DNA of 27,085 nucleotides from an uncultured Oscillospiraceae bacterium (GCA_910588045.1 CAJUPS010000045.1:1-27085); one strand, 5' to 3'; positions 7,344 through 15,683 are shown, counted from the stretch's first letter. Translations and numbers: made by a program. The notes: generated from the sequence alone by a model not told the origin.

Positions 7344-8921
7344 ATGGCTACTATGCGTATTACCACCGGTATGGCGATGAACACCTACCGGCACAACATG
7401 CAAAATTCCACCTACAATGTGAACAATTCCCGGAACAAGGTGCTCACCGGCCGCCGGTTCGACAGCTTCGCGGCGGACCCCACCTCCGCCGCCCAGGCGT
7501 GGAAGATCCGCCGGGCCATGGTGGACAACAGCAACTATCAGAGCAACAACAGCAACACCTACAGCCGCTTCAACATCGGCTGGGCCACCATGGGGATGAT
7601 CAAGACGGACCTGGAGACGGAGGCCGACGCCGCCGACATCCGTGCCCGCCAGGACGCCACCGCCGGGGCCCGGGTCGATCTGGGCAAGGTGCTCAACGAT
7701 ACCGCCGAATCCGTCATCCAGGCCATGAACAGCGCCAAGTTCGGCGACCACTTCGTCTTCTCCGGCGACGACGAGATGAACGCGCCGTTCAGCTGGAGCG
7801 ACGACATGAAGACTTTGTACTACCGGGGCGTGAACGTCAACGCCGGAATGGTGAAGAATCCTGCGGACCCGAAGAATATCCCGGAGTGGGCGAAGGATGC
7901 GGACGGGAACCTGCTCGAAGTGCGGGAAGAGGCTGATCTGCCGGAGGGGATGCCGGAGACGGCTGCGGCTGGTTCCGATGATGAGCAATGGATTAAATAT
8001 TATAAAGATGACAAAGAAGCTCTTGAGAATGGAACTACACGCCCACCTATGCCTACGACAGCTACCATACCAGATTGGGTGAAGAAAGATGACACAGGCA
8101 ATCCTGTCGGGTTGACTCTGGAAAACAAGGTCCCCGAGGGTATGCCCGAATCCAGCACAGATGAGATTGAACAGGCGTGGATCGACTATTTTAACGATCA
8201 GAAAAAAGCCGCGGACGATAATACTTATACCGCTGTTTATCCTAAGCCGTCAGACCCTCCGGGAGCTGCTTGGGGTGAAGCGAATAAGTATGGCGTCCCG
8301 GAGCTTACCGGGACCGTGGATGAAACGCACATCGCCTACAACCGCGCCTGGGCCGCCTACTACAAGGACAACGCCGACGCGCAGCGCCTGGAGGAGCTGT
8401 CCGCCGAGTACGAGAACATCGACCTGGGCATGGGCCTCCAGGAGGACGAGAACGGTAAGCTGGTGAACGGCACGGCCTTCAACCGCTCCCTGCCGGGTAT
8501 CAATATGCTGGGCTTCGGCGTGGACGAGGACGGCGACCCGGTGAACCTCGCCATGATCATGAAGCGTCTGGGCGAGATTTACAGCAACTGCGACCCCACG
8601 ACCGGCGCGTTTTCCAAGAATGAGGAGGAGGCCGAAAAGCTGAAGACGGAGGCCGACCGGCTGCTGAACAAATACCAGGCCGCCACGGACCGCACCAACG
8701 CCAGCTATACCGACGTGGAGACCAAGGCCCACTACCTCCAGCAGAACCAGGCCCGGCTCAAGCTCCAGGGCGACTACCTCCAGGAGGAGCGGGAGAACAT
8801 CGAGAACGTGGACCTGGCGGACGCCATGACCGAGTTCTCCTGGGACTACTACTGCTACAGCGCCGCGCTGAAGGTGGGGACCCAGCTGCTCAGCGAATCT
8901 CTGATCGACTATATGCGGTAA
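7344..8921 (+). CDS. flgL: Hook-filament junction protein FlgL, enlarged
   Basis: FlgL (HAP3) forms the second junction layer, below the filament. The N-terminus is typical (MRITTGMAMNTYRHNMQNS, then NKVLTGRRFDSFAADP at residues 31-46). The C-terminal helix (about 470-525) closes the flagellin-like core. At 525 residues it is much longer than the usual ~300. The extra ~200 residues (about 165-360) replace the outer domain and contain three diverged copies of a ~60-residue unit (see repeat at 7854). G+C falls sharply inside: 19/60 at 7981-8040 against 38/60 at 8701-8760. AAAGGAGG at 7327-7334 fixes the start. It lies 25 bases after flgK, in the same operon. Confidence 0.93.
   Translation: MATMRITTGMAMNTYRHNMQNSTYNVNNSRNKVLTGRRFDSFAADPTSAAQAWKIRRAMVDNSNYQSNNSNTYSRFNIGWATMGMIKTDLETEADAADIRARQDATAGARVDLGKVLNDTAESVIQAMNSAKFGDHFVFSGDDEMNAPFSWSDDMKTLYYRGVNVNAGMVKNPADPKNIPEWAKDADGNLLEVREEADLPEGMPETAAAGSDDEQWIKYYKDDKEALENGTTRPPMPTTATIPDWVKKDDTGNPVGLTLENKVPEGMPESSTDEIEQAWIDYFNDQKKAADDNTYTAVYPKPSDPPGAAWGEANKYGVPELTGTVDETHIAYNRAWAAYYKDNADAQRLEELSAEYENIDLGMGLQEDENGKLVNGTAFNRSLPGINMLGFGVDEDGDPVNLAMIMKRLGEIYSNCDPTTGAFSKNEEEAEKLKTEADRLLNKYQAATDRTNASYTDVETKAHYLQQNQARLKLQGDYLQEERENIENVDLADAMTEFSWDYYCYSAALKVGTQLLSESLIDYMR
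7854..8381 (+). repeat. Three diverged ~60-residue repeats inside FlgL
   Basis: Repeat 1 covers residues 171-230, repeat 2 233-292 and repeat 3 about 297-346. Repeats 1 and 2 align without gaps over long stretches: IPEWAKDADGN against IPDWVKKDDTGN, LPEGMPE against VPEGMPE, and EQWIKYYKDDKEA against QAWIDYFNDQKKA. Repeat 3 is more worn (AAWGEANKYGVPEL, then RAWAAYYKDNADA). The copies are clear in protein but not in DNA, so the duplication is old or has diverged fast. Confidence 0.75.
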
Positions 8922-9003
8922 ACACGAATATCATTGAAGTATAATGGTGTGCTGCGGCAGGGATGCCGATGAAATTTATTGAGAAGGGAGAGCGCGTCGC
9001 ACC

Positions 9004-9609
9004 ATGAAGCCTTTAATCGAGATTACCAGCGTGCCCATTCAGATCGAAATGAAGACCACCAACGCCAAGCTGGAGTATGCCAGGGGTACGGCGGAAATGG
9101 AGATCTCCAGGGACATGGGGGGCTTGCAGATCAAGAGCCGCCCCATCAAGGTCAATATTGACACCTTCGAGGCCCGCAATTCCGTCACGCCCACCTTGGC
9201 CCGCAGTCTGGAGCAGAGCGCCCAGAAGGGACAGCAGGCTGCCTACACGGCTACGGCGACCTTCGCCCAGCAGGGGAACCTGATGATGCGGACCAAACTG
9301 GGGGAGGAGGTCATCACGCAGTTCTCCAAGGAATCTCTGATGGAGGGCGTACAGGACATAGGGATGACGTTCCTTCCGTCGGTGGGCCCGGAGATCACCT
9401 GGGACGTGGGCGAGATGAACATCCGCTATGAGATGGATAAGCTGAACTTCGACTGGAAGATCGGCGGGGGCAGCTTTGAGTTCACCCCCGGCGACATCGA
9501 GTTCACCGTCACCCAGCGGCCGGAGGTCATCATCAAGTATGTGGGCGGGCCCATCTATGTGCCGCCCTCCTCCGACCCCAACTATGAGCCGGTGGACGTA
9601 AAGGTATAA
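9004..9609 (+). CDS. DUF6470 (YviE-like) flagellar operon protein
   Basis: This encodes a 201-residue protein matching DUF6470, the family of B. subtilis YviE, which sits in the same slot between flgL and fliW. The function is unknown. Opening residues IEITSVPIQIEMKTTNAKLE and the later YEMDKLNFDWKIGGGSFEF, with alternating hydrophobic residues, suggest a beta-rich fold. There is no signal peptide or membrane helix. ATG 9004 is the only sensible start; the upstream AAGGGAG is 13 bases away, longer than usual, so expression may be low. Both the flgL gap (82 bases) and the fliW gap (15 bases) suggest a shared transcript. Confidence 0.85.
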   Translation: MKPLIEITSVPIQIEMKTTNAKLEYARGTAEMEISRDMGGLQIKSRPIKVNIDTFEARNSVTPTLARSLEQSAQKGQQAAYTATATFAQQGNLMMRTKLGEEVITQFSKESLMEGVQDIGMTFLPSVGPEITWDVGEMNIRYEMDKLNFDWKIGGGSFEFTPGDIEFTVTQRPEVIIKYVGGPIYVPPSSDPNYEPVDVKV

Positions 9610-9624
9610 GCGGGAGGAAGACGC

Positions 9625-10068
9625 GTGCTGCTGCAAACCAAGTATTTCGGAGAGGTGGAATGTTCCCACCGGCTGCGCTTTGAGAAGGGCCTGTTTGGCT
9701 TTGAGGAGGAAAAGGAGTTCTGCCTGCTGTCCTTTGAGGGCAGCGAGGGGAGTCTGCTGTGCTTCCAGAGCGTGGCGACGCCCCATCTGGCCTTTGTGGC
9801 CATGAACCCCTTTTTCCTGAAACCCGATTACGCCCCCATATTGACGGCGGAGGAGCTGAAGGCGCTGGAGGTCTCCGACAGCGAAGAGCTGTGCTTCTAC
9901 GCCCTGTGCGTCGTGCGCAGCCCGGTGGGGGAGAGCACCGTAAATCTGCGCTGCCCCATCGCCGTCAACGACCAGACGGGGAAGGCCATGCAGGTCATCC
10001 TGGAGACGGGAGACTACCACATGCGCCACCTTCTTTCGGAGTTCGGGAAGGGGGAGAGCCCATGCTGA
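9625..10068 (+). CDS. fliW: Flagellar assembly factor FliW
   Basis: This encodes a 147-residue protein with the FliW signature near the N-terminus (F19-E-K-G-L-F-G-F-E). Family role: FliW binds CsrA and flagellin in competition, so that free flagellin releases FliW to inhibit CsrA and open flagellin translation. Start GTG 9625 follows GGGAGGAAG (9612-9620). The end overlaps csrA by 7 bases, which should couple the two partners' translation. No flagellin gene follows csrA here, unlike B. subtilis, so the regulated target must lie elsewhere. Confidence 0.93.
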   Translation: MLLQTKYFGEVECSHRLRFEKGLFGFEEEKEFCLLSFEGSEGSLLCFQSVATPHLAFVAMNPFFLKPDYAPILTAEELKALEVSDSEELCFYALCVVRSPVGESTVNLRCPIAVNDQTGKAMQVILETGDYHMRHLLSEFGKGESPC

Positions 10069-10301
10069 TCCTCCAGAGGAAAGCGGGGGAGTCCGTGACC
10101 ATCGGAGAGGAGATCGAGGTCTCCGTGCTCTCCGTGGAGGCTGGACGGGTCCGCCTGGCCATCCAGGCGCCCAAGAGCGTATCCATTCTCCGCAGCGAGC
10201 TGAAAACCGCGGCGGAGGTCAACCGGGAGGCCGCCGGGGAGGAGGCGCCCCCCCTGGCGTTGCTGGACGTCCTGCGGGACGCGGGCGATTCTTTTTCTTG
10301 A
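10062..10301 (+). CDS. csrA: Carbon storage/translation regulator CsrA
   Basis: This encodes a 79-residue RNA-binding repressor. It keeps the key features of the family: MLILQRKAGE with R6, the five-strand core with IQAPK (34-38), and R44 in ILRSEL; L4, R6 and R44 form the GGA-binding surface. The tail beyond residue 60 resembles the longer Firmicutes CsrA that binds FliW. ATG 10062 lies inside the fliW end, with GGGGGAG just upstream. The last four codons (D76-S77-F78-S79) and the stop are part of a dispersed hairpin repeat, so the extreme C-terminus may be a by-product of repeat insertion. Confidence 0.95.
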   Translation: MLILQRKAGESVTIGEEIEVSVLSVEAGRVRLAIQAPKSVSILRSELKTAAEVNREAAGEEAPPLALLDVLRDAGDSFS

Positions 10302-10374
10302 AAGAAAAAGAATCAAAAAGAACTTTAACACGAGCCTAAAATTGTTGCTGTTCCAAAATTTCCGCCCGGTAACG
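10287..10374 (+). repeat. Dispersed hairpin repeat, copy A
   Basis: It begins with a perfect 13-bp inverted repeat (GATTCTTTTTCTT, GA, AAGAAAAAGAATC; 10287-10314). A 60-base unpaired part follows, ending CCCGGTAACG. The 60 bases match copy B (22541-22600) at 52 positions by hand alignment. The first 15 bases are the csrA end and stop. It is not an intrinsic terminator for csrA because A-rich, not T-rich, sequence follows the stem. Confidence 0.8.
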
Positions 10375-10429
10375 AAGGACAGGGGCGCGGTTGGGAATGG
10401 TACGGGAGGGCCCTGGTACAAACTGGCAT

Positions 10430-10478
10430 AAAACGTCCACTGGCTTCATAGGATGGAGCCGTGGACGTTTTTCTTTTT
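10430..10478 (+). terminator. Intrinsic terminator after csrA
   Basis: AAAACGTCCAC (10430-10440) pairs perfectly with GTGGACGTTTT (10461-10471), and an inner GGCT/AGCC pairing shortens the loop. The stem runs into TTTTTCTTTTT. This is a classic rho-independent terminator that would end the flgM-to-csrA transcript and insulate the flgB promoter. Confidence 0.85.
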
Positions 10479-10617
10479 GCGGAGGGGGGAAGGGGGGCGG
10501 CGGCCTCCCTGAAACGCCTTATTTTGCAGGAATTACCATAATTATCGGTGAAATGCCACACGCAGGCGGCAGCAACTGACAAATTATAGAGAAATTCGAC
10601 AATTTTTGATTTTTGTC

Positions 10618-10646
10618 TTGCGCCGGAGAGGAAAGTGTATTATAAT
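10618..10646 (+). promoter_or_regulatory. Sigma-A promoter for the flgB operon
   Basis: A perfect TATAAT (10641-10646) lies 17 bases after TTGCGC (10618-10623), which matches only the TTG half of the -35 consensus. The start would be near 10653, about 98 bases before flgB. It sits downstream of a terminator and upstream of the hook-basal-body genes, which are normally early, sigma-A driven. Confidence 0.65.
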
Positions 10647-10750
10647 TAAACTAGTTTTTGTGTGCCCTCGGGGGATGGGCTGTGAACATCCTGGGGGAGA
10701 TGTGTTTCTAATAGGAAGAAAATGCTTTTGCCGGAACGGAGGACCGCGGT

Positions 10751-11143
10751 ATGTCGGATTTTTTTACGTCCAATTCCATGATTATGCTGGAGCGGGCGGC
10801 CAACTTCCAGTGGGTCAAGCAGCGGGCGATCCTGGACAATATTTCCAACGCTGAGACGCCCAACTATAAGGTAAAATACGTCACCTTTGAGGAGGCCCTG
10901 CGCTCCAGTATCCGGCAGGCCGCCCAGACGGCGACGCCCAGGGGGGCCATGCGAGCCGCCCTGACCGGTTCGGTGCCGGTGGTCCACACCGCCTCGGACG
11001 AGTCCGCCCGGATGGACGAGAACGGCGTGAACGTTTCCGAGCAGTCCATGGAGCTGGTGCGCAACGCCTATCAGGTGCAGCACGTCTATCGGGCCATCAG
11101 CGGCGATATGTCCCGGCTGATGATGGCGATCCGCGGTCAGTAA
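10751..11143 (+). CDS. flgB: Proximal rod protein FlgB
   Basis: This encodes a 130-residue protein of usual FlgB length. Family role: proximal rod component exported through the MS ring. The signature RAILDNISNAETPNYK (residues 25-40) is the FlgB form of the rod motif, with E-T-P-N-Y. The C-terminal helix (about 95-128) carries MELVRNAYQVQHVYRAISGDM. GGAGG lies about 8 bases before ATG 10751. First gene of the early operon. Confidence 0.95.
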   Translation: MSDFFTSNSMIMLERAANFQWVKQRAILDNISNAETPNYKVKYVTFEEALRSSIRQAAQTATPRGAMRAALTGSVPVVHTASDESARMDENGVNVSEQSMELVRNAYQVQHVYRAISGDMSRLMMAIRGQ

Positions 11144-11206
11144 GAGGGATATACCCCGGTTATGAATACAGGTTCTACGGGGTGCGTGAGATAAAGGAGA
11201 GCGAGT

Positions 11207-11677
11207 ATGTCTTTTCTCAGTACAATGAATATCATCGGTTCGGGGATCACGGCCCAGCACCTGCGGCTGGACATTATCAGTGAGAACGTCACCAACATCA
11301 ACACCACCCGCACGGAGGAGGGGGGACCCTACCGCCGGAAGGTGGTGGTGTTTCAGGCGCAGGACGGACGGAATACCTTCCGGGAGGCGATGACCCGGGC
11401 CCAGTCCAGACGGAACGGGCTGGTGCGCAACGCGGGGTTTGAAACCACCGGCGGGGTGCAGGTGGTGGAGATCGGGGAGGACACCTCCGATTTCAAGCTG
11501 CGCTATGACCCCACCGATCCGGACGCCAACGAGGAGGGCTATGTGGAGCTGCCCAATGTGGACCTGGTGAAGGAAATCACGGACGCCATGGCCGCCAGCC
11601 AGGCGTATTCCGCCAATGTAACCGCCTTCAACGTGCTCAAGAGCGTGGTGAGCTCGGGCCTGGAGATCGGCAGATAA
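11207..11677 (+). CDS. flgC: Proximal rod protein FlgC
   Basis: This encodes a 156-residue protein, slightly longer than the common 134-150. N-terminal rod motif (MNIIGSGITAQHLRLDIISE then NVTNINTT) and the C-terminal FlgC signature (YVELPNVDLVKEITDAMAAS) are both present. It builds the proximal rod with FlgB. AAAGGAG lies 7 bases before ATG 11207. The 63-base flgB-flgC gap holds an ACCCCG/CGGGGT inverted repeat that may be a processing hairpin. Confidence 0.95.
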   Translation: MSFLSTMNIIGSGITAQHLRLDIISENVTNINTTRTEEGGPYRRKVVVFQAQDGRNTFREAMTRAQSRRNGLVRNAGFETTGGVQVVEIGEDTSDFKLRYDPTDPDANEEGYVELPNVDLVKEITDAMAASQAYSANVTAFNVLKSVVSSGLEIGR

Positions 11678-11817
11678 AGAGAGAGAGAATATGGGTCAGG
11701 CCAGTCAGAGGGAAAGATTGGCGGACCCTATTCTCCGCGTTTTGGGGAAGACGCTGGAAGAACCTTCCGTGTACGAACCACTTGAGAAAAAGTTTACAAA
11801 CCAGGAGGAATCTGGCC

Positions 11818-12129
11818 ATGAGTATGAATTTCCAGAGAATTGCCCCGCTGTGGGAGACCCTTCCCCTGCGGGAGACCAGCGCTGTACAAAAGCCGAAGGC
11901 AGCGGAGGGCTCCATCTTCAAGGACGTGTTCCAGTCCGTCATCGACAACGTCCGCTCCACCGAGGACGAGGTGGCCAAGAAGGAGTACCTGCTCTCCACC
12001 GGCCAGCTGGACAACCCTGCGGAGCTGAGCATCGCCATGAGCAAGGCGGAGGCGTCCATGGCGCTGTTCGTGCAGCTGCGCGAGAAGGCGCTGAGCGCCT
12101 ACAGTGAGATCAGCCGTATCAGCCTGTAA
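11818..12129 (+). CDS. fliE: Hook-basal body protein FliE
   Basis: This encodes a 103-residue protein that joins the MS ring to the rod. The FliE pattern is clear in the second half: FKDVFQSVIDNV, then STGQLDNPAELSIAMSKAE and ALSAYSEISRI. ATG 11818 is preferred over the frame's earlier ATG at 11782 because AGGAGG (11803-11808) lies 9 bases before it. The 140-base gap after flgC contains no gene I can support. Confidence 0.92.
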   Translation: MSMNFQRIAPLWETLPLRETSAVQKPKAAEGSIFKDVFQSVIDNVRSTEDEVAKKEYLLSTGQLDNPAELSIAMSKAEASMALFVQLREKALSAYSEISRISL

Positions 12130-12168
12130 GGCGCGTCTATTCCATAGAAAGGGCCGGGGGAATTGCCT

Positions 12169-13830
12169 GTGGATACCTCAAAGCTGAAAGGTCTTTGGGA
12201 AAAGATCAAGGACTTTTTCAAAAACATGAGCAAGAAATTGCGCATTATATTGGCCGCCGCCCTGGCTGTGATCCTCATCGCCATCATCGTGCTGGCGGTG
12301 GTGCTGAACAACAAGCCGTATACGGCGCTCTACCAGGATATGACGCCCTCGGAGATCCAGGAGGTCACGACCTATCTCCAGGGCAGCGGGTTTACGGACT
12401 ACCAGGTGGTGAACAACACCATCATGGTGCCCAATAACCAGTACGCCTCCCTGATCGCCCAGCTGGCGCAGCAGGGGTATCCCAAGGACGGCACCCTGTA
12501 CGGGTCCTACTGGGACAACGTGGGCAGTATGTCCACCACCTCCGAACGGGCGACGGCCTTTCTGATCTCCACCCAGGAGCGTCTGGAGACCAGCATCCGC
12601 ACCTTTGCCGGTGTGCTGGATGCCCAGGTATACATCACCCCCGGCGAGGACCGGACCTACGTGCTGGAGGACGTGTCCACGGAGACCAAGGCCGAGGTAC
12701 ATCTGACGCTGCGCAGCGGCTATGCGCTCCCCGAGGGCGACGCCGAGGCCATCCGGTACATGGTGTCCCACGCCTGGTCCGGTATGACCGTGGACAGCGT
12801 GGTGGTCACGGACAACATGGGCAACACCTACACCGGCGGCGCCGATGTCTCCGCGGCGGACTCCCTGGAGCTCCAGCGCATCTTGCAGGAGCGGGAGGCC
12901 AACCGCATCCGCACCCAGGTCAAGCACAGCCTGGACGCCCTGTACGGGGAGGAGAACGTGCGGGTGGCCGTGGGCGTACAGGTGGACGTGAGCCGCCGGT
13001 ACACCGAGTCCACCTACTACCACCAGCCGGATGGCTCCTATGAGAACGGCGGGCTCATCGGCACCGAGCTGGGCCAATACTGGGTCACCCGGGACGGCCT
13101 GGAGCCGGTGGGCGGCGTGGTGGGCACCACGGCCAACTCCGACCTGCCCACCTATGTGACGGACCTGGAGCAGACCCTGGGCGACGAGGACAGCGCGGGG
13201 TACAGCTATGAGAAGAACAACAAGCTCGACGAGACCAAGGAGCAGCGGGAGTTTTTGGCCCCCACGATCTCCGACGTGAGCGTGGCCGTCACCATCAACT
13301 CCAGCGCCAACCCCGACGCCGGGGTGGACGTGGAGACCCTGCGCAGCCACGTGGCCCGGGCCGCCAACATCCGGGGCGAGGACCTGGCGGAGTGGGTCAG
13401 TATCCTTGTGGCGCCCTTCCCCGTGGAGGAGATCCCCGAGCCTGCCCGCGGACTCATTCCGCAGGAGATGGTCCCCTATCTGATCATCGCGGCGGCGGCG
13501 CTGCTGCTGCTGATCGTATTGCTCGTGGTCATCATCAGCACCCGCAGGAAGAAGAAGCGGCAGCAGGAGGAGGAGGACCAGCGGATCATCGAGGAGCAGC
13601 TGGGCGAGCTGGGCGCCTCCGGCGTACTCAGCGACCTGGGTATCGTGCCCCCGCTGGGCGAGAACGGCGAGGCGCCTCCGCCCACCTCCGGCGCGGATAT
13701 TATGGACATCAACACCGAGAAGAGTATGGAGCTGCGTAAGGCTGTGCGCCAGTTCGTGCAGAACAATCCCGAGGTGGCGGCTCTCATGCTGAAGACGTGG
13801 CTGAGAGGAGGAGATGACGACAATGGCTGA
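12169..13830 (+). CDS. fliF: MS-ring protein FliF
   Basis: This encodes a 553-residue protein that forms the membrane MS ring, base of the motor and export gate. It has an N-terminal membrane helix (about 20-43), a periplasmic region with ring-building motifs, and a second helix (about 435-459) followed by a basic RRKKKR stop-transfer. A C-terminal cytoplasmic tail (about 515-553, VRQFVQNNPEVAALMLKTWL) is the FliG-binding segment. GTG 12169 is chosen (GGGGG 8 bases upstream); TTG 12163 is an alternative adding two residues. The stop overlaps the start region of fliG. Confidence 0.94.
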   Translation: MDTSKLKGLWEKIKDFFKNMSKKLRIILAAALAVILIAIIVLAVVLNNKPYTALYQDMTPSEIQEVTTYLQGSGFTDYQVVNNTIMVPNNQYASLIAQLAQQGYPKDGTLYGSYWDNVGSMSTTSERATAFLISTQERLETSIRTFAGVLDAQVYITPGEDRTYVLEDVSTETKAEVHLTLRSGYALPEGDAEAIRYMVSHAWSGMTVDSVVVTDNMGNTYTGGADVSAADSLELQRILQEREANRIRTQVKHSLDALYGEENVRVAVGVQVDVSRRYTESTYYHQPDGSYENGGLIGTELGQYWVTRDGLEPVGGVVGTTANSDLPTYVTDLEQTLGDEDSAGYSYEKNNKLDETKEQREFLAPTISDVSVAVTINSSANPDAGVDVETLRSHVARAANIRGEDLAEWVSILVAPFPVEEIPEPARGLIPQEMVPYLIIAAAALLLLIVLLVVIISTRRKKKRQQEEEDQRIIEEQLGELGASGVLSDLGIVPPLGENGEAPPPTSGADIMDINTEKSMELRKAVRQFVQNNPEVAALMLKTWLRGGDDDNG

Positions 13831-14839
13831 AGTCACAAGACCTGAACTGACAGGGCCCCAGAAGGCCGCCGCCGTCGTCGTCTCCCTGGGGGCGGATAAG
13901 GCGTCCCTGATCTACCAGCATATCGAAGCCTCCGACCTGGAGACGCTGACCCTGGAGGTGGCCCGCCTGGGGATGATGGACGCCCAGCAGACCGAGGAGG
14001 TCCTCAGCGAGTTCTATCAGAGCTGTATGACCCAGAAGGCGGTCACCGAGGGCGGCCTGGAGTACGCCCGGGCCGTGCTGGAGAAGGCATTCGGCGTAGC
14101 CACGGCCCAGAGCCTGCTGGAGAAGGTGACCAAGAGCCTGAAGAACCGGGAATTTGCTTTCCTGGACAAGGCGGACGTCAAGAGCCTGTACTCCGCGCTG
14201 CAAAACGAGCGTCCCCAGACCATGGCGCTGGTACTGAGCTATGTGGACCCCAACAAGGCCGCAGGCGTCATCGAGCAGCTGCCGCCTGAGCGGCAGGTGC
14301 GGGTGGTGGAGGCCATCGCCACCATGGAGAGCGCGTCCCCTGCTGCCATCAAGATCATTGAGGCGGACATGGAGAAGAAGTTCTCCAGTATGCTCACCAC
14401 CTCCAACGTCAAGGTGGGCGGCATCGACTACGTGGCCAACATCATGAACAACCTCGACCGCTCCAGCGAGAAGGCCATCTTCGACCGTCTGGGGATGGAC
14501 AACGCCGACCTGGCCGACGAGATCCGCAAGCGGATGTTCGTCTTCGAGGACATCGTCACCATGGACGACCGGTCCGTCCAGCGCTTTGTCCGCGACTGCG
14601 ACCCGCGGGATCTGGTGCTGGCTCTGAAGAGCGCCAACGGCGATGTGTCCAACAAGCTGTTCATGAACATGTCCGCCCGTATGGCGGAGAGCATCCGGGA
14701 CGATCTGGAGATCACGACCAATGTCCGCATGAAGGACGTGGAGGATGCCCAGCAGCGCATCGTCGGCATCATCCGCGACCTGGAGGAGAAGGGAGAAATT
14801 GTGATCCTGAAGGGCGGAAAGGACGATATTATTGCGTAA
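13823..14839 (+). CDS. fliG: Rotor switch protein FliG
   Basis: FliG sits on FliF and meets MotA to make torque. At 338 residues (from ATG 13823) it has usual length and order: LTGPQKAAAVVVSLG (N domain), the middle domain near residue 130, and the C-terminal torque region (KRMFVFEDIVTMDDRSVQRF, then RDLVLALK). The middle-domain EHPQ motif that contacts FliM reads E129-R-P-Q here, with arginine for histidine (codon 14210-14212). AGGAGG (13806-13811) is 11 bases from ATG 13823 and 2 from ATG 13814; the former also fits the family N-terminus better. It overlaps both neighbours. Confidence 0.95.
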   Translation: MAEVTRPELTGPQKAAAVVVSLGADKASLIYQHIEASDLETLTLEVARLGMMDAQQTEEVLSEFYQSCMTQKAVTEGGLEYARAVLEKAFGVATAQSLLEKVTKSLKNREFAFLDKADVKSLYSALQNERPQTMALVLSYVDPNKAAGVIEQLPPERQVRVVEAIATMESASPAAIKIIEADMEKKFSSMLTTSNVKVGGIDYVANIMNNLDRSSEKAIFDRLGMDNADLADEIRKRMFVFEDIVTMDDRSVQRFVRDCDPRDLVLALKSANGDVSNKLFMNMSARMAESIRDDLEITTNVRMKDVEDAQQRIVGIIRDLEEKGEIVILKGGKDDIIA

Positions 14840-15683
14840 CATTTTCAAGGGCTTACTGGATGCCAAGGCGTATGAGTTCCCCGACGCCGAGGACCTCCGG
14901 TTTGATACGGACCTTCCGCCGGAGGAGGCGGAGGAGCCCGGAGAGGCGGACCCCGGCGGCGCGTCCCCCCCTGTGGAGGAGCCAGAGCCGGAGGAGGACA
15001 CCTCCCCCCCGGACGGCCCGGCCCCGTCAGAGCCCGGGGGCCCCGTGCAGTACGCCCAGCTCCAGGCCGAGCTGATCCTCAAGCAGGCCCGGGAGGAGGC
15101 GGAGACGATCCTGGCGGACGCCCGCGCCGCCGCCAAGGCGGAGCAGGAGGAGATCCGCATGGGGGCCCGGGACGAGGGCTACCGCGAGGGCTACGCCCAG
15201 GGCATTGCCAAGGCCATGGACGACGCCCAGCGGGACCGGGAGGCCGTGGCGGCCCAGCTGGAGCAGGAGGTGCAAGCCTTCCTGGAGAAGGCGGACATGG
15301 CCCGGGAGGAGTTCATCACCCAGTCCCAGGATGAGCTGCTGGATCTGTGCATCGCCGTGGCAGAGAAGGTGGTGCGGGTGAGCCTGAAGAGCAGCAGCGA
15401 GGTGATCGTGCGGATGATCCAGACAGCCACCGAGCGGATGAAGCGGCAGGAGTGGGTGCACATCTATATCTCCGGCTGCGACACCAAGGGGATCGCGAAG
15501 ATCTCGCCCGCCCTGACCACGGCGCTGGGCGCTTTGAGCCAGCACGTGAAGATCATCCCCATGGGGGACGACGAGGGCGGCACTTGCATCGTGGAAACGC
15601 CGGAGGAGATCATCGACGCCAGCGTCTCCACCCAGATGACCAACATCCGGGACCTGCTCCGGGAGCAGATGGGCAATTTCTGA
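14832..15683 (+). CDS. fliH: Flagellar export ATPase regulator FliH
   Basis: This encodes a 283-residue protein. FliH dimers link the ATPase FliI to the C-ring and regulate it. Residues 30-72 are proline/glutamate rich and probably disordered. A long coiled coil follows (about 75-160, QAELILKQAREEAETILADA, with GYREGYAQGIAKA), then the C-terminal globular part that binds FliI (LCIAVAEKVVRVSL; IDASVSTQM near the end). The start is TTG 14832, with AAAGGA 9 bases upstream. It overlaps the fliG stop by 8 bases; no ATG or GTG lies nearby in frame. Confidence 0.92.
   Translation: MRNIFKGLLDAKAYEFPDAEDLRFDTDLPPEEAEEPGEADPGGASPPVEEPEPEEDTSPPDGPAPSEPGGPVQYAQLQAELILKQAREEAETILADARAAAKAEQEEIRMGARDEGYREGYAQGIAKAMDDAQRDREAVAAQLEQEVQAFLEKADMAREEFITQSQDELLDLCIAVAEKVVRVSLKSSSEVIVRMIQTATERMKRQEWVHIYISGCDTKGIAKISPALTTALGALSQHVKIIPMGDDEGGTCIVETPEEIIDASVSTQMTNIRDLLREQMGNF

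Larger units (their letters stand above)
10302..10750. other. Intergenic region between late and early blocks
   Basis: This 449-base gap holds copy A of the dispersed repeat (to 10374), an intrinsic terminator (10430-10478), a sigma-A-like promoter (10618-10646) and about 100 bases of flgB leader. I see no gene; the short open frames are G-rich and have no ribosome site. The ~140 bases between terminator and promoter show nothing I recognise. Confidence 0.7.

Noticed and set aside
8940..8945. Perfect TATAAT in the flgL-DUF6470 spacer
   Set aside because: No -35-like hexamer lies 16-18 bases upstream, so a promoter is not supported, though a weak internal one is possible.
10287..10314. Repeat hairpins as terminators of csrA and flgE
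   Set aside because: Both stems are followed by C/A-rich sequence (AAAAAG), not a T-run, on the transcribed strand.
10647..10750. Possible c-di-GMP or other riboswitch in the flgB leader
   Set aside because: The GEMM core motifs are absent and no conserved riboswitch pattern was recognised; only short G-rich pairings are seen.
12178..13836. Minus-strand open frame of ~550 codons opposite fliF
   Set aside because: Antisense shadow of fliF; composition is typical of GC-bias artefacts.
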